From a virus, in the IMG/VR virus record IMGVR_UViG_3300035682_000090, positions 1-37,464 of that record: a stretch of 37,464 nt of DNA. One strand, given 5' to 3'. A program made the translations under genes and the position numbers. The notes below the pieces were generated by a model, which saw only the letters and a program-made list of their open reading frames with translations, ran no database searches and had not been told where the DNA came from. Below, piece after piece: positions 13,482 through 20,800 of this stretch (position 1 is its first letter; every line of letters starts with the position of its first letter).

Positions 13482-14393
13482 ATGTACAGCGACTTAGAAA
13501 AAGAAAAACTACAGGCAGGGTTCATCACCCTGTTCCGTGGCAGAGCAGATGTTTACGGACATGACGAAGGACGATGCGTTAAAGAACCACTGGATACTAG
13601 TGTGTTCAATCAGCATCTGACAGGTGGCAACAGCATCGGTGTCTATCCCATTGTCCCAACCCAAGGCGACTTCAAGGTCGTGTGGGGATGTTCAGACATT
13701 GACATTGAGGATATTGTTCGTGCTACCAATTTGCGTGACGCATTAAAAGAAGCAGGTGTAACATCCTATGTGGAACGGTCACGCTCCAAAGGTTACCATG
13801 TTTGGGTATTTGCACCTGAACTTGTCCACGCTAAAGACATGCGCCGTATGTTTCTCGCTGCCCATCAGGTTGCAGACATACCGCCCATTGAAGTAAACCC
13901 CAAGCAAGAAACACTGAACGGCACCAACTACGGTAACTATGTCAGGCTCCCATACCCTAATGGTCTGAATGAAATGCCCACAAGGCGTGTCATTCTTGAC
14001 CGCACCAACCAACCAGTCCCTATGGATATGTTCATCCCTTATGCTCTTGAGCATCGCACAGACCCCACGCTAATTACCAAATTGGCTGGCTACTATACGG
14101 AGCCTGTGTATCAACACACGGCTCCATTGCAGATGGACACACCCACTAGCGTTCGTGACGCACTAACTAACCTGAGTCCTTTGGGCAAGGTTATTTGGCG
14201 TGACGGACCACTGCCTAGCAAGGACAGGTCAACAACCCTGAGCCACCTAGGACATGAGTGTGTGCGTAGTGGGCTTAACCCATCTGAGACTCGCACAGTG
14301 ATAGCCGATGCCGACAGGCGTTGGGGCAAGTATCATCTGCGTACAAACGGAGACATGGAAATAGACAAATTAGTTATGAGAGTATTCCGATGA
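13482..14393 (+). CDS. Archaeo-eukaryotic-type primase (AEP superfamily)
   Basis: A 303-residue protein with the AEP catalytic layout: metal-binding D72-x-D74 (CSDIDIED), the S-x-G-Y-H motif (SKGYHVW, S102-H106) and a third motif GNYVRLPYPN. A C-terminal helical domain (about 215-303) would be the primase-associated part. It resembles primases of phage replication modules and TOTE-type primase domains. Function: RNA or DNA primers for phage replication, with the adjacent DnaB-like helicase. The ATG at 13482 has TAGGAG nearby. It overlaps the resolvase start by four bases (ATGA). One dispersed 10-mer lies within it. Confidence 0.85.
   Translation: MYSDLEKEKLQAGFITLFRGRADVYGHDEGRCVKEPLDTSVFNQHLTGGNSIGVYPIVPTQGDFKVVWGCSDIDIEDIVRATNLRDALKEAGVTSYVERSRSKGYHVWVFAPELVHAKDMRRMFLAAHQVADIPPIEVNPKQETLNGTNYGNYVRLPYPNGLNEMPTRRVILDRTNQPVPMDMFIPYALEHRTDPTLITKLAGYYTEPVYQHTAPLQMDTPTSVRDALTNLSPLGKVIWRDGPLPSKDRSTTLSHLGHECVRSGLNPSETRTVIADADRRWGKYHLRTNGDMEIDKLVMRVFR
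13822..13831 (-). repeat. Dispersed 10-mer (minus orientation)
   Basis: TTGTCCACGC within the primase gene, antisense to transcription, read as Leu-Val-His-Ala. Confidence 0.8.
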
Positions 14394-14743
14394 AAAAACC
14401 ATTCACATTCACCATCACAGGTATGCCACGAGCAAAGGGCAGACCACGCATGACACGCCGTGGGCGTGTCTTTACGCCTATGGCTACGCACGAGGCTGAA
14501 ACAATTATTGCACAGCAATATGTCGCTCAAGGTGGAACTAAATTTGAAGGTCCAATTTACCTTGAGGTTGACTTTCACCCGCAAAGCACGGTTATTACAG
14601 TAGCGGAATCCAATTTGCCTTTAAGCAAATTGCGTGGTGATGTGGACAACTACTTGAAGTTAGTCATGGACGGGCTTAACGGCATTGCGTGGGATGACGA
14701 CAAGCAAGTTGTTCTAATTTACGCAGCCAAAATAGACGACTAA
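14390..14743 (+). CDS. rusA: RusA-type Holliday junction resolvase
   Basis: A 117-residue protein with the RusA core: N-terminal GMPRAKGRPRM, then RGDVDNYLKLVMDGLNG (residues 82-98) and WDDDKQV (101-107). The acidic residues D84, D86 and one of D102-D104, with K90, match the catalytic set of RusA. It cleaves four-way junctions arising in phage replication so that packaging is not blocked. It is coupled to the primase gene by a 4-base overlap. Length is normal for the family. Confidence 0.93.
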   Translation: MKKPFTFTITGMPRAKGRPRMTRRGRVFTPMATHEAETIIAQQYVAQGGTKFEGPIYLEVDFHPQSTVITVAESNLPLSKLRGDVDNYLKLVMDGLNGIAWDDDKQVVLIYAAKIDD

Positions 14744-14776
14744 CCTTGACACACCCCCACCTAGAGATTGTTAGTG

Positions 14777-14787
14777 TATAATAATAC
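14777..14787 (+). promoter_or_regulatory. Promoter of a probably leaderless transcript
   Basis: TATAAT at 14777-14782 lies only five bases before the ATG at 14788, so transcription would start at or next to that A. A TTGACA at 14746-14751 is 25 bases away, too far for a standard spacer, so the -35 is uncertain. Confidence 0.55.
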
Positions 14788-15255
14788 ATGGCTAAGAACT
14801 TATCAGACTACGACATTCCTGCTCGTAGATATGATTTTCAAGAGGACTTAAAGTTTGGTCACAAGGGTGAAGCCTTGGTGACCGAGTTCCTTGACGCTCT
14901 TAGTGGGGGTGCCTTTGAGGTTAAAACAGACCGCTATAGGAATGGTCGCATGGTGATTGAAACATCCCAAAACCCTAGACGCAAATTAGATGATGAAGGT
15001 AACGCATTCTGGAAGCCGTCTGGCTTGATGGTTACCAAGGCTGCGTGGTGGGTGTATGTTTATACACTAGATGGGGGCGAAGGCGCTTTCATTGTAGTCA
15101 ATGTCAAGCGCATGAAGCGTTGGCTTAAAGAAAACAAAAAGATTATAAAACTCAAAGAGTTTGCATGGTCGTCCAGCAACCCATCCAAAGGTTACTTGTT
15201 GGAACCTGAACAAGTTATGGATATGCTAATCAGCAAGGACTATGATGCTGTTTGA
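14788..15255 (+). CDS. Small PD-(D/E)XK-like nuclease (putative)
   Basis: A 155-residue protein. Residues 21-60 read KFGHKGEALVTEFLDAL, then FEVKTDRYRNGR and VIETS. The G-x-x-G-E helix followed by E44-V-K46 and a later E58 is the pattern of a restriction-endonuclease-like fold, and WKPSGLMVTKAAWWVYVY continues it. Phage proteins of this type may recognise modified or branched DNA; the substrate here is unknown. Its start has no ribosome site but a TATAAT five bases upstream, suggesting a leaderless mRNA. It overlaps the next gene by 14 bases. Confidence 0.6.
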   Translation: MAKNLSDYDIPARRYDFQEDLKFGHKGEALVTEFLDALSGGAFEVKTDRYRNGRMVIETSQNPRRKLDDEGNAFWKPSGLMVTKAAWWVYVYTLDGGEGAFIVVNVKRMKRWLKENKKIIKLKEFAWSSSNPSKGYLLEPEQVMDMLISKDYDAV

Positions 15256-16060
15256 GCCACCTGCAAAGGTCAATGTACATAACCCTACAGAACTGTTGAT
15301 GTCGCCATTTGTGCATGACCTTGACATTCGTGATTGGGAAACCATTGAAGCCGTTGCCGATTGCATGGAGCAACTACAGGACCCACACAAATCCATTATA
15401 GAACTTGTCTTTTACCATCGTGTACCTTACAGCCAACTTGCGCCCCTGCTTGGTACTAAAGCCAAAAGTTATGCTTGGCGACAGGCTAAAAAAGCCATCT
15501 CTGAATTTGAAAAAATACTATTGGAACACCCAAAGATAAAGGAAAAATATATGACATTTGACAACTGGAATGATAACGCCAAGAAAGAATTGGATTATTT
15601 CTACAGCAAAGAAAAAGAACACGAAACAAACATCAATGAAGATGCAATCTCCATTGATTTATTGAAACCCCAGAAAATGCTTGCCAACTATATTGACGAC
15701 TTGCAATTTGGAGAAGGCATCACCACCGTCAGCGTACTCAGTGCGTTTGATGTTACGGGCTACCTGAGTGCAATATACTTATCCAGCAAAGGCGTGGACA
15801 AACACGACATGCTTGAGTTGTTGGTGTCCAAGCAACACGACTACGGTCATCGCAACATTACGCTCACGGGCTTTGTTGGGTTGGCTGTCAGGATGTGCGA
15901 TAAAATCGCACGACTGAACCACCTGTTGGAATATCGCCAAGGCAACAGTAGCAACGAACCAATCTTGGACACTTGGAAAGACATCCTTGGATACTCTGTT
16001 ATTGCAGAGATGATGGCTAACAACACATTCAAAACACCACTAAAAGAGGATATGAAATGA
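15242..16060 (+). CDS. Sigma-region-4-like HTH fused to a DUF1599 domain
   Basis: A 272-residue two-domain protein. Residues 33-93 resemble sigma-70 region 4: a helical lead with IIELVFYHRVPYSQLAPLLG, then a basic recognition-like helix (SYAWRQAKKAISEFEKIL). Residues 195-258 match DUF1599 (nucleotide-modification-associated domain 1, name from memory): KQHDYGHRN, then VGLAVRMCDKIARLNHLL and DTWKDILGYSVIAEMM. DUF1599 is all-helical and linked to nucleotide metabolism in phages. The fusion is unusual and could couple transcription to nucleotide state, which is speculative. Two adjacent ATGs (15242, 15245) are possible starts. One dispersed 10-mer lies within it. Confidence 0.65.
   Translation: MMLFEPPAKVNVHNPTELLMSPFVHDLDIRDWETIEAVADCMEQLQDPHKSIIELVFYHRVPYSQLAPLLGTKAKSYAWRQAKKAISEFEKILLEHPKIKEKYMTFDNWNDNAKKELDYFYSKEKEHETNINEDAISIDLLKPQKMLANYIDDLQFGEGITTVSVLSAFDVTGYLSAIYLSSKGVDKHDMLELLVSKQHDYGHRNITLTGFVGLAVRMCDKIARLNHLLEYRQGNSSNEPILDTWKDILGYSVIAEMMANNTFKTPLKEDMK
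15792..15801 (+). repeat. Dispersed 10-mer GCGTGGACAA
   Basis: Exact copy in the DUF1599 fusion gene, co-directional, read as Gly-Val-Asp-Lys. Confidence 0.8.
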
Positions 16061-16254
16061 GCGAACAGCAACCAACATGGGCTGACCTTGGTGAGCCACA
16101 ACCTAAAATGATGATGGCATCCATATTGGCTATCATCATGTTTTTAAACAACCTATTTCCTGATTCACAACAAATGATTATGGAAGCCACAGATTCAATC
16201 TTGGATAGCATGGAACAAGTGAATGAAGAAAATAACGAAGCACCAACTGAGTGA
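16057..16254 (+). CDS. Small membrane-associated protein (65 aa)
   Basis: A 65-residue protein with a hydrophobic stretch at residues 18-34 (MMMASILAIIMFLNNLF) and a long acidic C-terminal tail. It overlaps the upstream stop (ATGA). The helix is short for a membrane span and could be amphipathic. No family recognised. The following gene starts inside it in another frame. Confidence 0.5.
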   Translation: MSEQQPTWADLGEPQPKMMMASILAIIMFLNNLFPDSQQMIMEATDSILDSMEQVNEENNEAPTE

Positions 16255-16375
16255 ACTAGAAGAACTACTGAAAGTTCTTGACTACACGCTCAAAGCAAAC
16301 GGCGCTCCGTTGAGTCTGATACGCAATGTTGAAGATGTACACAAATCAATCAACCACCTCAGAGGCAAAAAGTAA
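16223..16375 (+). CDS. Hypothetical helical mini-protein (50 aa)
   Basis: A 50-residue frame beginning MKKITKHQLSELEELLK, predicted as two amphipathic helices joined by a NGAP turn and ending RGKK. It overlaps the preceding gene by 32 bases and its stop overlaps the next start (TAATG), the coupling style used throughout this genome. It fills an otherwise empty gap, which supports it. Function unknown. Confidence 0.5.
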   Translation: MKKITKHQLSELEELLKVLDYTLKANGAPLSLIRNVEDVHKSINHLRGKK

Positions 16376-16545
16376 TGGGAAAATTTAGAGGACCAGACGA
16401 AATCCCGATGAAGATTCACAATCGGAAAGAGTTAAAACCATCAGCCGAAATGACAGACAAAGAACTATTGGCTGACGCTATTCGTTTATACGAAAAACAA
16501 ACAGGTAAAAAATATGACGACAATAGTCGCAATCCAAGGCGATAA
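16375..16545 (+). CDS. Hypothetical basic mini-protein (56 aa)
   Basis: A 56-residue frame beginning MGKFRGPDEIPMKIHN, with a central helix (MTDKELLADAIRLYEKQTG) and a basic end (NSRNPRR). It is joined to the preceding gene by TAATG and overlaps the Ntn hydrolase start by 32 bases. The helix resembles those in small adaptor proteins. Unknown function. Confidence 0.5.
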   Translation: MGKFRGPDEIPMKIHNRKELKPSAEMTDKELLADAIRLYEKQTGKKYDDNSRNPRR

Positions 16546-17122
16546 CTATGCCTTATTGGGGACCGATTCCCGCATTTCATCCTTTGATGAAAGCGGAATG
16601 GCATTTCAAATTACAACCCTTGGTTCAGGCACATCCAAAATTGGAACCAACGGCAAATACTTATTGGGCGCAGCAGGCGATGTTAGAGCAATCAACATCC
16701 TACAACACGCCTTCACACCACCAGCCCCTGCACCCACATTGCGTGGGCGAAAACTAGATGGCTTCATAACAAAACAGTTTGTCCCTGCTTTACGAGACTG
16801 CTTTGAAATACAAGGATACGCCAGCCCACAAAACGATTCATCCAGCCATGTCGCTGAGCAAGGCTCAACAATCATGGTCGTAGTTAACTCCATGATATAT
16901 GTAATAGAAGGCGACTACAGTTGGACCAGCGATGTTAACGGCATCTATGCCATTGGTACAGGAGCACCGTATGCGTTGGGCGCACTGCAAGTGCTAGCCC
17001 ACGGCAAGAAGTCAACCATTGCACAAGCAAGGACAATCGCAAACAAAGCCTTGAATGTTGCATCTAAATTTGACCCGTACACTGGCAGCCCATTTGCAAC
17101 CTATATTCAGGAAAGCAAATGA
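16514..17122 (+). CDS. Proteasome/HslV-like Ntn hydrolase
   Basis: A 202-residue protein with the proteasome-beta/HslV layout. Met is followed directly by TTIVAI, so removal of Met would expose the catalytic Thr1. LLGTDSR puts Asp at mature position 17 and Arg at 19, as in proteasome beta subunits, and a Lys at residue 42 (TSKIG) could be the Lys33 equivalent. LLGAAGD and YAIGTGAPYALGAL are family hallmarks. No ATPase partner of HslU or Mpa type is encoded; the MoxR-like ATPase is far away. It could degrade host or phage proteins or work as a free peptidase. It overlaps the next gene by four bases. Confidence 0.8.
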   Translation: MTTIVAIQGDNYALLGTDSRISSFDESGMAFQITTLGSGTSKIGTNGKYLLGAAGDVRAINILQHAFTPPAPAPTLRGRKLDGFITKQFVPALRDCFEIQGYASPQNDSSSHVAEQGSTIMVVVNSMIYVIEGDYSWTSDVNGIYAIGTGAPYALGALQVLAHGKKSTIAQARTIANKALNVASKFDPYTGSPFATYIQESK

Positions 17123-17373
17123 GCGAAGAATACCCATTCGGTTTTGACCCAGAGGACATGGAAGAAATTTCCGACATGCTGGACTATGTGGTTGGCAGCC
17201 ATATTGAAAGTTATGTCATCCAATTTGAAATACCATCACAAGGTGCCAAGCGCCTTATTGAATACTACGAGAAAGCAATATTTGGGGACACCAAATCCTT
17301 ATCAATATGCATGTTTGAGTTCGGCAAAATAATTGAAGAACTAAAAGAACAAATTATATACGATGAAGAATAG
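17119..17373 (+). CDS. Hypothetical acidic protein (84 aa)
   Basis: An 84-residue, strongly acidic, helical protein beginning MSEEYPFGFDPEDMEE; ATGA overlap with the Ntn hydrolase gene. It is the last gene of the plus-strand arm and its 3' end overlaps the convergent endolysin gene by 20 bases. Its position suggests a partner or inhibitor of the upstream hydrolase, which is only a guess. No motif recognised. Confidence 0.5.
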   Translation: MSEEYPFGFDPEDMEEISDMLDYVVGSHIESYVIQFEIPSQGAKRLIEYYEKAIFGDTKSLSICMFEFGKIIEELKEQIIYDEE

Positions 17374-17830
17374 GGGTCTTGTTCTTCCACATTGTTTTGG
17401 TCGTTTCAATATGCAACCACTTAGACCAGCCCTGACCCATGCCATGCTTATTTGGCTCCTGCTTTTTCCAGCCACCATTCTTATCGTGTGCACGAGAAGC
17501 CACCCAAATACGACAACCAGCATAGTCAGCAATCATCTGAATACCAAGTTGCGCTGAGTTAGCAACCAACATAGGAATCACAACCGACTCCACCTTTTGC
17601 CTATCCATAGCGCCATAGTTCCAATCAAGCGCAGCCCCAAACGAATGAGAACTAGGTACAGTACCACCCTTGATGGGACGCTTCTGATATATGCCAACAT
17701 TTTGTCCATGCCAACGGTCCACCAAATAATTCTTTAATGCAACCAAGTTGGGGCTGGGAACACGAAACTTGACTGCATCAAGTTTCGTACCTTTTTGCCA
17801 ATTATAATAATCGCTATCGTTAACTGTCAT
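17354..17830 (-). CDS. Endolysin, M15-type D-Ala peptidase
   Basis: A 158-residue single-domain protein with the zinc-peptidase M15 motifs: S61-H62-x-x-G65 ... D69 (SSHSFGAALDW) and W-L-H140-I-E142. These give the two His and one Asp zinc ligands and the catalytic Glu of VanX/Ply500-type enzymes. It would cleave peptidoglycan peptide cross-links at the end of infection. There is no signal peptide and no cell-wall-binding domain, so it needs a holin; the best candidate is at 493-687. It is the last gene of the late arm and overlaps the convergent plus-strand gene. One dispersed 10-mer lies within it. Confidence 0.85.
   Translation of the reverse strand: MTVNDSDYYNWQKGTKLDAVKFRVPSPNLVALKNYLVDRWHGQNVGIYQKRPIKGGTVPSSHSFGAALDWNYGAMDRQKVESVVIPMLVANSAQLGIQMIADYAGCRIWVASRAHDKNGGWKKQEPNKHGMGQGWSKWLHIETTKTMWKNKTPILHRI
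17702..17711 (-). repeat. Dispersed 10-mer (minus orientation)
   Basis: Exact copy in the endolysin gene, co-directional, read as Trp-His-Gly-Gln. Confidence 0.8.
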
Positions 17831-17832
17831 AA

Positions 17833-20800
17833 TTACCCCTGTGGAATATATCCTGCATCACGCAGTTGTTTAATAAGTCTTTGCAAAGCAAACTGTCGGT
17901 TGATTAACTCACCACGCTGTTCACCCTCGGTAACCTGACGAACAGGGGCACCGACAAAACCAGCAATAGAGGACAACTGACGGTCAGCATAAGAAGCCTT
18001 ACCACCAGCAGCCTGAGGAATCAAACGCTGAACCTTAGCCACACTAGGAATCAAGTTACCAGCAGCATACTGCAACTTAGGGTTAATCATAATTTGACCC
18101 TGAGCATTAGTGCTAGTTTGACCAAACGGTGCACCCAGCAACGCAGTCAACAAGTCCAAGCCTTTAGCCTCAACAGGTTGGTCACCAAAAGGAATATCGT
18201 TGCTAAGTTGGTTACTGCCCATCAACTCAATAGGCAACTTCAACAATGGGTTCAAGTTACCAGCCAACCGCTTAGGGTTAGACAGTAGTTCAATTTGGTT
18301 TTGGAACTGGTTCATAGGCAAGTCAGGATTCAAAACCCAATTACCACCCAAACCAAGAGGACGACTAGCAGCCAACCATTTAGGCAACACAATATTGCTG
18401 TCAACAGGTGCGTTGGAACGCAAATGGTCATACATAGCGTACACCTGTGGACGAGTCCACATGGTAGCCAACTGCAACGGAACATTACGGCTAGTCCAAA
18501 TCCAGAACGGAACAAACTTCTTCATCTGGACATCCAATTTAGACAAATCAGTATAGTCAAAATGGTATCTAGAGATACGAGTTGCAGATTCATCAAAAGA
18601 CAATCCAGCACGGACATCATTCAAAGCCATAGAGAAACGGGCAGCAAACTCAACACCTTCGTTGAACCTACTGCTAGCCCGTGTAACTTTATTGTTCAGA
18701 ATGCGTCCACCCTTACCATTAAGGATTGGTTCCATAATGTCGTTAACGGTCTGACCAGCACCAGTGCTAGAAAGAATTTCCCAAGCCTGCTGATACTGCG
18801 CCCGTGCCTGTGGAGCCAACTTCAAACTATCAAGCCAACCATCAGGTCCCTTAGTCATGTACGCAGTCGCAGCCTTAACCGCATCAACCATTGCTTCAGT
18901 TTTAACACCAGCAACATAGTTCATAAAAGTAGATGACATGGCGTTACGAATAGAAAATCCAGGGGTTAGCGTAGCATAAATCTTAAAGAAACGATGATAC
19001 TGCTCATACGCATTCAAGAACTTAGCCATCTCCTGAGGGTTCTTCAACTTAACCAAATTAGGATACATCAAATCTTTAATGTCCTTAGGCACTTCAACAC
19101 CTAAACCAGCGATAGCATCCCAGCCTTTGGTTACATCATCAACAAGTTTTCCACCAAGACGACCCGACCTTGCAGCCGTTAAAGTCATCTCCGCCCTAGG
19201 AAGGTTCACAGTTTCAAGCATGGCAAGGTCAGCCTCGTCAGCAAACAACTGAGTCACAACACGCTGTAAACCTTCAAGTTCAGTATCGCCAAGACGGATA
19301 GCCTCATCAATGTCGTTCAACATTTTACTGGTTTTATTAGCCCACAAACTAGCAACATCACCAGCAGAACCCTTCAGGTTTCTGCGTTCAATTTGAGCCT
19401 TAACAATATTAATGTCATTCATGTATTGCGGTAAAGCATTCTCAGCCCAAGCCGTAGCGTCAGCAGCCAAAATATCAGCCTGATTCAACACTCGTGTAGC
19501 ACGCTCAGCAGCCGTAGAAGCACGACCCACAGTAGAGAACTCACCAGTAGCAGGATTTAATAAACCAGTATTCCGTGCAGTAGATTCCAACTGCGCCAAT
19601 TTGCGTTCCGCAGCAGCAACCGACTTATCAAGTTCAACCAATTTAGCCTCGGCAGTTTCCTTGGTGTAAGTCACCTTACGGCGACCACCCTTCGCTGTTT
19701 TCTCCCAAACAGTAACAACATCACCCTCAGCAATTTTACCTGTAGCAGACTCAACCTTAGCGCCAAGACGCTTCGCTTGTCCACGCTTAGAAGCCAACTC
19801 TGCATTCAACGCTTCACGGCGTGCAACACCAGTGTCAATACCAGCACCAACATCAGTCATGGTCTGAGAAGCAACCTGCTGAGCAGACCTTGCAGCCTCA
19901 TCAGCAGCCATCAAATCAGTCATCTGAGTAGATGCCCTGCCCATTGTTGTATCCAAATAAGCAGCATTGTCAGACAACAAACTAGGAGCAGAGTCCAAAT
20001 TGTTAGGGTCCAACAAACCAGACTGGCGACCCAACACCAAACTTGCTTCACCCAAATCAGCAGCCGAATCAAACACCTGTGAAGGAACTAAAAATCCAGA
20101 GCCACCCATACCAGAACCATAATTAGCAAGACCAACACCCATAGCGTCAGTAGCAACCTTGTCACCCCAACCACTAGGTAGTCCATGAGTATTCTCAAAA
20201 GCATTCATAGCGTCATTGATATTGTCAAACAAGTTAACAACTTGATGCTCAGAAATGTCCGTACCAAGTTGGGCAGCCTCAACGGCAGCCAAACGATAGC
20301 CGTGGATAGATTCTAAAACATGCGCCAACTCAGGGCTGGCACTAGCAAATAACGGGTCAATATATTCAGGACCATTTTGGATGACTGCTTCAAGATTTCT
20401 AAAGAAATCATCAGCCAAAGCGTTAGCACCAAAGTTGGCAAAACTACCAAGGTCCTGAGCCTCTTGAAGTATCTGCCCAATACCGCCACCCAACGCATCA
20501 GCAAACGCATCAGCCTCACTAGGTAGCGTAATATCAATAACATCAGCAGGTGCACGCATAGCAATAACCTGACTAGGGTCAGCGCCCTGTTCCAAAACAG
20601 ACTTAGCGTTAGTGTCCAACACAACAGCAGCACCACCCTGACTAGGTTCACCAGCAGGCATATACACCAAACCATTGTCCGTGTATGGCGCAGTGTTCAT
20701 AGCATTAGTTAAGTTATTGTAACTATCAATTTGGGTTCCAATATCAACAAGTTCAGCCTCAAGAGTTGCATACTCCCTAGAGGCTTGCTTGCCTTCAGTA

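Noticed and set aside
14746-14782. Standard TTGACA/TATAAT promoter
   Set aside because: The two boxes are 25 bases apart, too far for a normal sigma-70 spacer; only the TATAAT is counted.
18295-18936. 213-residue plus-strand frame antisense to the giant virion gene
   Set aside because: Antisense shadow without start signal; the minus-strand frame is continuous for 1708 codons with a conserved C-terminal block.
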